Shown here piece by piece: positions 23,277-41,481 of a stretch of DNA of 64,000 bases. The translations under genes were made by a program, and so were the position numbers. The notes under the pieces were generated by a model. That model was not told the DNA's origin and did no database searches. It saw only the letters and a list, made by a program, of their open reading frames with translations. Origin of the DNA: Phaeosaccion multiseriatum. Lineage: Eukaryota; Ochrophyta, other classes. Every line of letters starts with the position of its first letter. Position 1 is the first letter of the stretch. The stretch spans positions 310,001-374,000 of the forward strand of contig OZ218963.1 in NCBI GenBank assembly GCA_965112735.1, read 5' to 3'.

Positions 23277-23737
23277 ATGGCGGCGCCGGCTGATAAGCTC
23301 GATAACTACGACTTCGAGGGTGCCGATGCCGGTGCCTCGCTGACCTTCCCCAGTGAGGCCGGTCAGATCCGCAAGGGCGGACACATCCTCATCAAGGGAA
23401 AGCCCTGCAAGGTACGTAAGGGGGGGGGGGGGGCGGAGGGCTACAGGACTGGACTGACCACCGGGGGGGGGCATCGATGCATGCAATGGACTGTACAGTT
23501 TTCGCGCGTCTTGGAGGAGATGATTAAGGTGCCAACCATGGCCTGACTGGGGGGTTGTGGTGCGGGAGGGAAGTGTATGGGAAGGAGCTATCGTCGCAGA
23601 GGGAGCGTAGAGCGCAGCCTGCTAGCTCAGCTAGCTTCATGACGGCCCCACCTTCGCGGCGTTAATGGCCTTGTGCGCGTGTTGTCCCATGCCTCTCTCG
23701 TCCCGTCCCGCCCCAACACTAACACCTGATACGCACG

Positions 23738-23774
<37 letters not shown>

Positions 23775-24150
23775 CACACACTTCACAGGTGGTGGATGTT
23801 TCCGTGTCCAAGACGGGCAAGCACGGTCACGCCAAGTGCAACTTCGTGGCCACCGACATCTTCACCGGCAAGAAGCTTGAGGACATTGTGCCCTCCACGC
23901 ACGGCACCAGCGTGCCCAACGTCAGCAGGACGGAGTACACGCTGCTCGACATTGGTGATGACGACTTCCTCGCCCTCATGAAGGGTGAGTTGAGTTAGAG
24001 GCTATCGACTTTTGAGTTAGAGGCTATCGACTTTGTGACTTGGGGCATGCCCTTGGGCGAATTGCACGGGGCAGGCATATGGTTCCGTCTTTCTATCGTA
24101 TGAACAGAGGTACCAACCAGACAGAGCGAGAGAGTGGGTGGGAGGCGGGG

Positions 24151-24187
<37 letters not shown>

Positions 24188-24531
24188 TGTGTGTGTCTCT
24201 CTCTCCTCTCATCGGAGCGGCCGCTGGCATCTCAAGTCATCGGCAGACTCGTGGTTGGCAAAGTGGCAAAGCTAGGCCCATGTGCCTCCATCGCCCGCCC
24301 CGTATCCTCATCACTTCCCTTCGCTCGCCTAACCTAACCCCCATCCACTGCCATCTATCCCCTCCAGACGACGGCACTGAGAAGAACGACCTTAAGCTGC
24401 CCGACTACCCCGACAACTTGGCCAAGGAGCTCCGCGATGCCTTCGACGAGGGAAAGTCCCTCTCCGTGACAGTCCTGGCCGCCATGGCCCACGAGCAGGT
24501 CATCTCTTTCAAGGAGGACACCACTGCCTAA
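23277..24531 (+). CDS. Translation factor eIF5A
   Basis: Three exons (23277-23411, 23789-23984, 24368-24531; phases 0 and 1) encode 164 residues, the normal eIF5A length with a short tail. The N-terminus [20 protein letters not shown] leads into [22 protein letters not shown], then [20 protein letters not shown]. The Lys in TGKHGHAK is the position modified to hypusine by DHS and DOHH in all eukaryotes. The C-terminal OB-fold region ends [15 protein letters not shown]. eIF5A promotes elongation at stalling motifs and termination on the ribosome. Intron 2 starts with a 23-nt tandem duplication (GAGTTAGAGGCTATCGACTT twice). It ends with CATCCACTGCCATC shortly before CTCCAG, one of the dispersed intron-end motifs. 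Intron 1 contains an (AC)n tract before its acceptor. Confidence 0.97.
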
Positions 24532-26057
24532 GCCACGAGCTTCCAAGCTAAGCGTGTTGGGTCTTTTGTTTCGAAGGAGCCGTCGCCAAGCAGCCTGTTT
24601 GCCGAGTAAGGCAAGTGGAGCGGAGGCGAGCGGAGCGGAGTGGAGTGGAGTGGAGAGGAGAGGAGCAAAGATTAGCCGTGTGCGATACACGCGTGGGGTG
24701 CCCACGGCCCTTCGAGTGTTGGAGGGAGGGGGGGGGGATGGGGGCGGCAGAGCAGCAGCGGCAGAGCAGCAGCAGCAGCAGCAGTTGGTGATACAGCAGC
24801 AGCGGCAGCAGCAAGCGGCATCGAGAATGAATGTATCAGATAGACTTCGGGGCGGGGCATCACCCACACGAGCACCACTAGGGGCTGACGTACGTGTGTG
24901 TGTGTGTGTGTGTGCTCTTTTCCTCTCTGTGGGGGCGTTCTGTCGTTGTCGGCGATGGGCTTTTGGGGAAATAGGGGGTAGGGTGGGTCGTTTGCAAGCA
25001 CGGATGGGCCAGGACTAGAGCACGGGGGGGTGGGGACGAGAGGGCATTACTTTTCTCTCGCCCATTCACTCCCCTCTCTCTTCTCTTGTCGTCGGAAGCA
25101 AAAAGCTCTCCCTTCTTTTCTTCTTTTGCCATTTTGGGTGTGTGGGAGAGGGGTGTGCGATCTTACTAGAGATGGATGGCTACATAGTGCACTAGTTAGC
25201 GGAGGGGAGGGAGGGAGGGAGGGAGGGAGGGGGGAGTGAGAGTGAGTGGAGAGAGACGGAGCTACTGCTCGGGGAAGGAGGAAGGAGGAAGGGGGAGGAG
25301 GCGAGACGGTCGCTTATCCCAGGGGGGTTGCCGTGCCCTGCGGGGGAGGAGAAGGGAAATAAGATACAGATTCACTCTCACTGGGGTGGGTCATTCTCAC
25401 GTCTCGGCTCCATACATAGTCATTGCGCTGCGCAGTCGCCTCTCGGCCTTGTCCTCTCCTTTGCTGACTTATCCATTGCAGGCCGGGAAGGAGGAAGGGA
25501 CAACATGTCGCCCCGTCCGTTCTTACTCCTTTCCTCCACCCCCATCGAGGACTCCGAGGGGAACCCAGCAGCAGCAGTTGGTGGTACCTCACTTGTCAAT
25601 CTGTCTGCCGACTCTGTGAAGGCATATCAGGAGGCCTCACTTCCCGTCCGTCAGAGCATCAGAGGCGGTCCCTCTCTCGAGGCTCGAGGGGAGGAGAGCA
25701 AGCTGGTGTGTCAGGACGACCTGGTGTCAGGACGAGTTAGGGCTCCGACCGCCATCTGTAAGGCACGGCCCAGTGTCAGTGTCAGAGTGTCAGGCTTGTT
25801 CACTGTTGCTTCCCTCCTCCGCCAGAGGCCCTCCTTTTTTACGAGAGTAATATGCGAAAGGGCGAAACAAAGATTGGAGAGTAATTCCTTACATCCTTCA
25901 CAAATCTACACAACGAAGCACGAATTTCCATCTTTCTGTAACAGGCGCTCTCCCCTCCAGGCGTTAGTGCTCTAACCGCCCACGTGAAAGCACATTAGGT
26001 GTCAGGCTCAGAGTCAGGACTGAGTGTCAGGAATGAGGGTCAGGAGAGGAAAGAGTG
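24532..26057. other. Convergent spacer between eIF5A and the ACSF3-like gene
   Basis: The first part is presumably eIF5A 3' UTR and holds a CAG-rich stretch with GCAGTTGGTGATACAGCAG (~24780). A second related motif (CAGCAGTTGGTGGTACC) is at ~25570, a GGAG/GGGA run at 25200-25230 and several GTGTCAGGAC-type motifs at 25700-26060. A (GT)n tract lies at 24896-24915. No convincing gene or splice-linked frames were seen. Confidence 0.5.
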
Positions 26058-29000
26058 TCAGGAAAGACGCTCCTCCCTCTCCACGCGCCCCTGAAGGTCC
26101 TCTCTCAGGCGCTTCTTGTTGACCTTTCCCATAGCGTTCTTAGGGATCTCCTCCTGCTCAGGCAAGTACACGAACACAAAGAGAGGGAGAGAGAGAGAGA
26201 GAGAGGGAGGGAGGGAGGGAGGGAGAGAGAGGGGGAGAGGGAGGCAGAGAGATGGAGAGAGAGGGGGAGAGGGAGGGAGAGAGAGGGAGGGAGGGAGGGA
26301 GAGAGAGGGGGAGAGGGAGGTAGAGAGAGAGAGAGAGAGAGAGAGGGGAGGGAGGGAGAGGGAGGGGGAGAGAGAGAGAAGAGAGAGAGGGAGAGAGAGG
26401 ATGCATTGAGGATGACTAGTATGAAACCCACTCACTCCCCACCCGGGCCACACCATCCTTCATCGGAGCATTGCTCCAAAAGGAGGACAGGCAAGCAACC
26501 CAAAACAACCAAAGCCCTCCCTCTCTCTCTTGTCCTCTTTCTATCTCTCTCCCTCCCTCCCTCTCTCCCTCCCTTGTGACGCAAGCCCTTCTTTTTCGCA
26601 CTGTGTTATCTCTGCCTACACCTGCCTCACCTCTGACTTCACCACCACCATCACAGACGGCTGCTTGTACGCAGCCAACCTCTCACGCGACCACTCGCGC
26701 AGCTGCGGGAGAGACAACGACGGATGGCAGTGGATGGAGGAGGAGGAGGAGGAGGAGGAGGAGGAGGAGGAGGAGGAGGAGGAGGAGGAGGAGGAGGAGG
26801 AGGAGGAGGAGGAGGAGGAGGAGGAGGAGGAGGAGGAGGAGGAGGAGGAGGCCGGCCGCAGTCTTAGCACCGCACAGACGTGCTGACCATATGTAGGGTC
26901 GTCTTCTCCTGCGGGTGTCAAGAAGAGGGGGGGGGGGGGGAGCGAGGGAGGTGCGTGGGTGCGTGCGTGGGTGAGCGTGGGTGCGTGCGTGGGTGAGCAT
27001 GGGTGCGAGCGTTCTCGAATGGTGGGTTGAGTGAAGAAGATGTGTTTTCCTACCGCCCACTGTCGGTGTCTTACTTTAGGTTACGTACCGATGACGGCAA
27101 TCTCCACCACGTCGGGATGCTCGATGAGCTCTCTCTCCACGTCAAGCGCTGAGATCTTGTAGCCTGGGGAGGGGACAGGGGAAGGGAGGGGATAAAGGGG
27201 GGGGGGAGAGGAAATGGGAGAGGAGAGGAGAGGCGACGAGAGAGTAGAGGGGAGAGGAGTCAGGAGAGAGGGGAGAGGAGAGGAGAGGAGAGGAGAGGGG
27301 GGAGGACAGAGAAGGGACAGAGGAGAGAGAGAGGAGAGGAGAGGGGGGAGGACAGAGAAGGGACAGAGGAGAGAGAGAGGAGAGGAGAGGGGGGAGGACA
27401 GAGAAGGGACAGAGGAGAGAGAGAGGAGAGGAGAGGGGGGAGGACAGAGAAGGGACAGAGGAGAGAGAGAGGAGAGGAGAGGGGGGAGGACAGAGAAGGG
27501 ACAGAGGAGAGAGAGAGGAGAGGAGAGGGGGGAGGACAGAGAAGGGACAGAGGAGAGAGAGAGGCGGGTACGCGGCCACACAGTAACAGTAAGCGTCCCA
27601 GGAGACCTTAAGTAAGGTTACGTACCGATGCGGCAATCGAATGGCACTGAGACCCACACCTAAGTCCTACACAGAAAGACCCTCGTCCGCTCACTCTCAA
27701 TCCCTCCCTCCCTCTCTCTCTCCCCCCCTCTCTCTCCCCCTCTCTCTCCCTCCCTCCCTCTCTCCCTCCCTCACTCACTCTCTCTCTCCCTCTCTCCCTC
27801 AGAGTATCACTTACTCAATCAAACCCCACCCACCCGCCCACGTCTCCTCCCTCGTCCAATCAATCCCCCGCCCTTAGTGACTCATCAACAAAAGAGGGCT
27901 ATTGAAAAAGGCAACAACAACTAAGTACCTACCTCCTCTCTTGATGATGTCAACACTCGCCCTTCCCGTGATGCGGTAGGTCTTGTTGGCGTCGTCAAAG
28001 AGCACCACGTCTCCGGTCTTGAAGTAGCCCCACTCGTCAAACGACTCCGCCGTCGCTTCTAATGGTACCCAAAGGTGGAGAGGGGGGGGAGGAGGGGGGG
28101 TGGGGGGAGGAGGAGGAAGAGGAGGAGGAGGAGGAGGTGGTGGTGATGGTGATGGTAGTGGTGGTGGTGTTGGTGGTGGTAGTGGTGGTGTTAGTGGTGG
28201 TGGTAGGAAGAGAAGTGCGGTGCAGCCAAAACAAAAGTGAAAAAAAGGGGAGTGAATGGAGATTGGAGCGAGCGAACCCCTTCCTCCCCCCTTCCCTCTC
28301 TCCCTGCCTCCCTCCCTCGCTCCCCCCCTCCCTCCCTCCCTCCCTCCTTCCCTCACTCCCTCACTCCCTCCCTCCCTCCTTCCCTCTCTCCCTCCCTCCC
28401 TCACTCACTCACTCCCTCCCTCCCTCCCCCCCTCCCTCCCTTACTCACTCCCTCACCTGGCCTGCCCCAATACCTCTCAAAGACGGACGGGCCCTTGACT
28501 CTGAGCTCACCCTGCTCTCCGACGGCGGCCTCTCTCTTGGTGTCAGGATCCACGACCCTCACCATCACCCCTGGCAGCGGACGTCCCACCGCCCCGGGAA
28601 CCCTTTCTTCCCAGACCCCCCGGGGGTCCCCCAGGGGGTTCCCCAGGGGGTTGGAGAGGGCCATGCCGATCTCGGTCATTCCGTAGCGCTCGAGAAGCGA
28701 GTGACCGGAAACCTCTTTCCAGCGCGTCATGACGAGATTGGGTAGCGCCGCAGACCCACTCACCATGAGGCGTAGACCCTTCATACCCTCCTTTGCGAGC
28801 TCGAGCTCTTCCCTTGACACGTGTCCCTTGTCCACTGCCTCAAGCATCCGTCCGTAGATGGTGGGTACCGCCATGAAGAGTGTTGGTGGCGAGGCCTGGC
28901 CTGCCGGATCAACCTGGTGTACCTGGTCTAATGAACTGGAACTATATCTGTCCGCTGCCTCCTCATCTCCCTGGCCTTCCTCATCGACCTGGTCCTGGCC

Positions 29001-30887
29001 GTCTCCATGCTTGTCCCCTCCTCCCCCACCCCCGCCATCCACTGCCATCCCCTCCCCCATCCCCATCTCCCGCCGCCTCCTCCTCTGCTGCCTGCCCGCT
29101 TCAGCCAGTCGCCCCCACAGAACACTTGGGTGTGCACTCTCACAAAACTCCACGGCCGCACCGCTCCACAGCGCGCAGAGAAGCTTGTTGACCAGGCCGT
29201 GCACATGATGCAAAGGGAGGAAGTGCAAGATGTGGTCATTCGGGCTCCACTGCCAGGCCTGCAGGAGGGACACAATTTGCGCTTCCAGACCCAGGTGGGT
29301 GTGCACCACCCCCTTGGGTCTGCCCGTGGTGCCGGAGGTGTAGAGGATGAGGGCAGGGTCGGTGGAGCAGAAGGGCTGGGGAAGGATGGAGGGAGATGCT
29401 AGACCAGTGGTGGTGGTGGTGGTGGTGGTGATGTCACTGCTTCTCCTTCTCCGGTCCTCCTCTTCCTCTTGCTCCCAGTCTGACACGACGGCAGCGGCAT
29501 CCACGAGGACAGAGCGGCCCCCCTGCTGCAGTGCCTCTGTGACGTCAGCGCTCCTCTGTAAGCACGAGTGGTGGGCCATGACGAGTTGTGCCTGGGTGTC
29601 TTGGAGTATGTAGGCCACTTCTTGCGAGGGATAGCTCTTGTGGATGGGCACCACGACGCCCCCGGCCATCCACACGCCTTTGCCAGTGGTGGAGAACGTG
29701 ATGGGGTGATGCGGAGAGGGAGGGAAAGACAAAAGGAGGGACGGGGAGAGGGAAGGGGAGAGGGAGAGGAAGGGAATAAGGGAGAGACAAAAGGAGGGAG
29801 AGGGAGAGGGAAGGGGCGAGGGAGAGGAAGGGAGTGAGGGGGCGATGAAAAAGAGAATGAGAGGGAGAGAGAGGATCAGAACAAAAGTACGCATATATAT
29901 ACCCTTCATGAAGCGCAAACTTCTCCTCCTCCTCCTCCTCCTCCTCCTCCTCCTTTGCTCGACACCACGGTCCCTAAAAGAAAGACCTCGCTCACTCACT
30001 CGACTCACCCAAGGCGGCGGAGACGAATGTGCTGTCGTACGGGTGCATTACGGCCACCGGCACACCCCTCAGCGAGGACTGGGGAAGTGGGGGTGGCGGA
30101 GAAGGAGAAGCCTTCCCATCTGGCAACGACGAGGACGAAGAAGCGGGGGAGGAAGGGTCCGCACCTGCCTGACCTTTCACTGCCTGCTCTGCCATAGTTA
30201 GGGGAGACTCAATCTTCGCCGCCCTCGCAGCTTGCAGGAGGGCGTCTCCGATGATCCTCGCTTGCTGCAGCAGGGAGCCGTAGGTGGTGGAGGAGCCGTC
30301 GGGACAGACGAGCGCCAGGCGGTTGGGCTCCTCTATGCCTCTGTGCATGCGGGAGGGTGAGTAGGTGAGTGAGTGAGGGAGTGAGTGAGTGGGCAATCAG
30401 TGAGAGAGGAAGTGAGGAGCAGTCAGAGTTGTTGGGGGCGAGCGAAAGAGGGAGGGAGGGGGGAAGGAGGGATGGTGTAGCCCTATACTAGCACTCTCCT
30501 TGCTTTCTATATATATCTAGAAAGAAAGGCCGCACGACTACCAAAGCCATGCACGCACCTGCGGAACACTTCCAGGGGTGGCGCACAGATCGGCTCCCCC
30601 CCCCGAGTCGGCTGACTCGCTGAGGCGCTGGTCATGGACAACGTGCGCCCTCCAATGGGCCTCCTCCCCTCCTGTGTGTCAAAAAGTGAAGACCGAAGGG
30701 AAGGCTGTGCAAGAGCAGTCCTTCCGGTGCCAAGTGCTCGAACGGTTTTGCCACCTCTTGCTTTTCCTCCTCCCCCTCCCCCCCAATCCTTGTCCCAGTG
30801 CCATCTCTTCCTCCCCCTTCCGCCATTGCTGCGTACACTGGCCCCCCACCGCGACAGCGGAAGCCTCGTAGGGAAGGATAGCATCAT
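26058..30887 (-). CDS. ACSF3-like malonyl-CoA synthetase (ANL superfamily), seven exons
   Basis: Exons 30559-30887, 30009-30340, 28457-29677, 27933-28058, 27089-27163, 26631-26908 and 26058-26153 keep phase throughout and give about 818 residues. Typical ANL motifs are present: the ATP-binding loop LYTSGTTGRPKGVVHTH, ERYGMTEIGMALSNP (the ACSF3 form of the YGMTE motif), GRPLPGVMVRVVDPDT, GYFKTGDVV, TGRASVDIIKRGGYKIS and the C-terminal EEIPKNAMGKVNKK with the catalytic Lys. The family activates malonate or methylmalonate with ATP and CoA, usually in mitochondria. The N-terminus (MMLSFPTRLPLSRWGAS) looks like a presequence. The protein is ~240 residues longer than human ACSF3 because of low-complexity insertions, including Asp/Gly-rich ones in exon 3 and poly-Ser in exon 6. 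It is divergent from the MnmE-like gene. Confidence 0.88.
26172..26400. repeat. GA-rich tract in last intron of ACSF3-like gene
   Basis: About 230 bp of GAGAGG/GGGA repeats on the plus strand, hence CTCT on the transcribed sense strand. It lies immediately upstream of the last 3' splice site, where it could act as a very long polypyrimidine tract. Confidence 0.85.
26739..26850. repeat. (GGA)n array, read as poly-Ser if exonic
   Basis: About 37 units of GAG on the plus strand (TCC on the sense strand of the ACSF3-like gene). If exon 6 is uninterrupted it codes for a poly-Ser run inserted into the C-terminal domain. It is followed on the sense strand by CCATCCACTGCCATCCG and a CTCTCCCGCAG acceptor-like sequence, so it may instead be part of an intron with a weak donor. 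Confidence 0.8.
27301..27565. repeat. 46-bp purine minisatellite, about 5.8 copies
   Basis: Tandem copies of a unit beginning GGAGGACAGAGAAGGGACAG lie in the intron between exons 5 and 4 of the ACSF3-like gene. The sense strand is pyrimidine-rich. The copies look nearly identical, so the array is young or homogenised. Confidence 0.85.
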
Positions 30888-31085
30888 TCCCTCTTTCTCT
30901 CCTGGCGAGGTAAGCGCAGCCCCATCGAGGAGAAGGAGAGGTTGGAAAGTGGAAAGTTGGAAGGAGGGCCATCACGAAGCTCACGACTTGGTCATCCAAA
31001 CTTCACTTTCAGATGGCGTCCTCCTTCTTGCCTCCCTCTCTCTCCCTTTCTCCCTCCCTTCTCTTACGCCGCGTCTTTTGTGCTC
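30888..31085. promoter_or_regulatory. Bidirectional upstream region, ACSF3-like gene and MnmE-like gene
   Basis: The two start codons are 198 bp apart and face outward, so a shared promoter is expected. A CTTTCAG sequence at ~31010 could be a 3' splice site of a 5' leader intron for the plus-strand gene. Both products are predicted organellar enzymes, so co-regulation is plausible but not shown. Confidence 0.45.
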
Positions 31086-37711
<6,626 letters not shown>

Positions 37712-39577
37712 GTGGCACTACATGTACTGTATACGGCAGCACAGATGGGGACGTATGGCAACAGGTTGTGCGTGAACAAAACAAGGCTTCAGGCTTGAGA
37801 GAGAAGCTATCGACAAGACTGACTCGAGAGACAAGAGAGAGAGAGAGAGAGAGATGTGTACACCAGATGGGGTGGCACCTTACAGCTCCGTCTTAGAGGG
37901 GCGGAGGGAGTGTGTGTTCGAGGTCAGGGGAAGGGGAAGGAGCGGTGGTGGCGTGGCGTGATGTGGTGATGTGGTGTGGCTACGTTGCGTCACGAAGGCA
38001 GAAGTAAAAGGTCAACACCCACGGAATGCATGAATCGGATCATGGAGGCTGGCGAATAAAATAGCCCCTCACACACACACACTACATTGTTTTCAATGAA
38101 ATGTTATCTAAGTACCCCCCTCCCTCCATGGACTGGATGGCAGTGGATGGCAGTGGATGGGGGATATGCGCTCTGCGCCGTGTTCGACACACTACGAAAT
38201 ATAAAGACACACGACACACGTGCACACTTCAGTTGACCACCAGGGGGGTCACGCCTGCCCTCACGCCTGCCCTGATCCGTGGTCCTGACCCCAGGTATGG
38301 ATCGTACGTTACTTAAGTTACAAGTAGACCCATCGCCCCCCGATTCCTCCCCCATGCCCCATCGCCCCCCCCCCCCCCACACACCACAAGTGAACAAGTG
38401 AGCAAGTGGCCAAGCAGCAACAAGACAAGTAGGCAAACGTCATCAGTGACTCATCCGTCTCTCCCTGCCCGCTTGCTCCTTCCTCTGGTGAACTGCACGC
38501 CTGCCTGCACATACACATGCAAGGATTGCCGGAACCTTGTTACTTCCCGGGCGCTCTCTGTCTCTCCGTGTCTCTCTCTCTCACTCACTCACTCTTCTTG
38601 TTCTCTGTGCAAGGCGCCACGGCCACTCATCCAACCGCTGCTGCCTTATACCTTACACCCGCCGCTCCTTCCTCACCGCACACACTATTGTTCGCTACGC
38701 ACGTTACCCCCTCCCTCCTCTTCCCAATCAAGGCCAGCGCCCGGCCGGGCAGGAAAGAAAGAGACGGGCAGACTCTCTCTACAACTCTTCCTCTTCACTT
38801 CACTTCCTGCCGTGTGTCCTGCCTCCTGCCCTGCTGAGCTGAGGCGATCCGATGACAAAGGCCTCACAGGCTGGCATTCTCTGCCTCTGCATCGCACCAA
38901 AACCTCAAGATACACTACATGTGGAAACACACGTAACCGCCGCAAACACCACACACGACAACCTCCCCCCTCCCTTCCTCCTGCTGCTGCTGCTGCTCCA
39001 CTAGCCATTGGCCACCATCGCTGCGCTGCCCCTCTCTCGTACACTCAAAACTCAAACTCAAACCTCCGTGCGGCAGACGCTGTGTGTGCGTGTGCCGACC
39101 GATCTCGTGCGTGCGGTCTGTTGGCTTATCGGGCCATCTTGTGGGAGGGCACAGACACGTACGTCTTGGTGACCTGTTCATGGACGGACATGGACGGGGT
39201 GGCAGGGGATGGAGGGGAGGGACAGAAATCAACAAAGGCATGGAAGTGGATGGCAGTGGATGGAGGTGGGCGGGGCTGGGATGGACAGTGAGGCGCACAA
39301 GAGGAGGACGGCACTAGACAGACGAACTTCAAGTCATGCCGCAGAAAGAGGGAGGGGGGGGGGGATTCAGAGGGATCGCACACACACATATATATGTAAT
39401 AATGTGCGCAGAGTGAGGGGATTCAGAGGGCTGGCGATTCGAAGCAACTCACTCACTCCTCTTCGCTCTGCTTGTGTCCAAAGCCGGCCACTTCCTCCCG
39501 TCTCCATCTTCATCTCGCCCTCTCGAAATGTCCCTTCCATGTCACCCTCTCTCTCTCTCTCTCTCCCTCACCGCCCC
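37712..39577. other. Convergent spacer with no confident gene
   Basis: The region lies between the 3' end of the MnmE-like gene and the 3' end of the first PLAC8-type gene. It contains GA and C runs, three linked motif copies GGATGGCAGTGGATGG at ~38138-38160, a poly-C run at 38366-38378, and another motif copy at ~39248. A downstream exon of the PLAC8 gene could lie here (see that entry). No other coding signal was recognised. Confidence 0.45.
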
Positions 39578-40218
39578 CTAAGTGTCGCTGTGTATCACCA
39601 ACTCCCTCACCTTGCCGCGGTGCTCTACCTCATTGAGCAGCTGACACGCCACGCAGGGCATGCAGAAGAGGGGCTTGCACACATCGCCGCAACACTTGCC
39701 CTCAAGGTGGTAACCTTCACGCACGATGGAACGGCTCATGCAGGGGGCCACGCACATGAGGTTGAAGCAGCTGCCGTTGTACAGCAGTTGGTGGTACATG
39801 AGGGGGGGGGGGGGAGAGGGTCGAGTGAGTGAGTGACACGGCTTGAGTGAGGGCAGATGGCAGTTGAAGGCTGGGCAAGAGCGAGCAAGTACAGCACCCA
39901 GCACTCACAAGTTGCTTCCGTCGAAGGCCTGGCGAGCCGATGCCACAGCGCAGGGGGCGCAGCAGCAGCCGTACATGCAGTTGGAGCAGCTGAGAGGCGT
40001 ATGGGTAGGCAGGTATATGGGCATGGGCGGGTTGGGGTGGTAGAGTGAGTGAGCTTGCTTGCTTGGGACGCGAGGGAGGAGTGCCGCCAGGCATGGGGAG
40101 GATTGTCATCAGTCAGTAGTCGGCACCGTACGTAATGGTACGTAATGTTATATATATATACCTCTTCTTCTTGCAGTGGTACAGGCCGTACTCCCAAGGC
40201 TGCTCCGTGGGGGAGCGG
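39578..40218 (-). CDS. PLAC8-type Cys-rich protein 1 (5' exon not found)
   Basis: Exons 40162-40218, 39909-39989 and 39578-39770 join in phase 2 at both junctions. They give EQPWEYGLYHCKKK, SCSNCMYGCCCAPCAVASAR, QAFDGSNFCFNLMCVAPCM and REGYHLEGKCCGDVCKPLFC, then MPCVACQLLNEVEHRGK. This is the PLAC8 fold signature (W-x-x-GL-x-C, CC-x-PC, R-x-x-Y-x-I/L-x-G, C-x-PC-x-x-CQ-x-x-NE). PLAC8 proteins are usually membrane-associated and affect ion transport or organ size, but the function here is unknown. The first intron boundary requires one more upstream exon that I could not place. After GGCAAG there is a GTGAGG followed by TTGGTGATAC, so the printed last 8 residues (VRELVIHSDT region) could be intron and the true 3' exon may lie below 39560. 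Confidence 0.7.
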
Positions 40219-40221
40219 CTG

Positions 40222-40545
40222 AGAAGAGAGAGAGGGAGAGAGAGAGGAGGGAGAGGAGGAAGAGGGAGAGAGAGAGAGAGAGGAGGGAGAGGAGGAAGAG
40301 GGAGAGAGAGAAGAGAGAGAGGAGGGAGAGGAGGAAGAGGGAGAGAGAGAGAGAGCGGAGAGAGAGAGGAGGGAGAGGAGGAAGAGGGAGAGAGAGCGGA
40401 GAGAGGGAGAGGAGGAGAGAGAGAGCGGAGAGAGGGAGAGGGAGAGAGAGGGGAGGGAGAGGAGGAAAGAGGGAGAGAGAGAGAGAGCGGAGAGAGGGAG
40501 AGGGGGAGAGAGAGGGAGAGGGGGAGAGACAGAGGGAGAACGGGT
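40222..40545. repeat. GA-rich tract upstream of a PLAC8 3' splice site
   Basis: About 320 bp of GAGAGG/GGAGAGGA repeats on the plus strand, hence CT-rich on the sense strand of the PLAC8-type gene 1. It runs right up to the acceptor at 40219. Confidence 0.9.
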
Positions 40546-40741
40546 TTGTATGCGTGTGAGTGTGCGTACATGCGCGGTGGAAGGCGAGGAGGAGCGGAGA
40601 AAGGAGAAGGAGAAGGAGGGGCAGAGGGAAGCGTACCATACACCAGGTTATCAGATCTGAACTGAACCCGTCTTGCTACCAAATCTTCTTCCTCTGTGGG
40701 CCTTGTTGCCTGTGACCGCTCTGGCCACTCACTCCGTTGAC

Positions 40742-41444
40742 TTACTTGGCGCCCCACATCATGTTGCTCGGGCCTCGCGTGTTGGTCTCTCCCAGCAGCT
40801 GAGTGTTGTTGCACCACGCCACGCACGGGCAAGCGTGGAAAACATCACCCACACAAGAGCCTAACGAGAAGGGGGGGGAGGAGGAGGGGAGGAGGAGGAG
40901 GAGGAGGAGGAGGAGGAGGTGACGGGGGTGGAGGAGGTGACGGGGGTGGAGGGGTGGTACATGGAGTTTGAGTTCGAGTTCCATGTTGATGAGGCTGGGG
41001 GGGCGGTGCAAGCGGTAAGCGGCATCAGGCATCAGGCAAGAGGCGAGGGCGGCACGTGTCCCCAGCATGCTCATTGGGCGAAAGAAAGCACCGCAAGACT
41101 GCAGGGGAAACGAGTTGGTTCCATTGCTTAGGAACACCGGGGGGTCGGGCGGAGCACCGCCTAGAATAGCACTCTTTCCCTTGGATGGGAGGGAGGGAGG
41201 GAGGTATGCACGTATACACACGACTGTAGCACGAGAGGGAGGCATGCATGTATACACACGACTGTAGCACGAGACACTGCATACAGTAAGTACATGGCCA
41301 CGGACCACGCCGCCTTGACCTTGAAACAACACGACGTACCCTCTATGTGGTAGCTCTCCCGAATGATGTTTCTGGCTACGGCTCCGTGTCCGATGGTGAG
41401 GCACACCGGATTGGCCACTGCGTGTGGGTGAGTGAGAAAGGAGC

Positions 41445-41481
<37 letters not shown>

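Noticed and set aside
23025-23546. Frames upstream of and overlapping eIF5A exon 1
   Set aside because: They read through the leader and intron 1. Homology fixes the start at 23277 and the splice at 23411.
27142-27657. Frames through the 46-bp purine minisatellite
   Set aside because: Intron of the ACSF3-like gene; repeats without stops.
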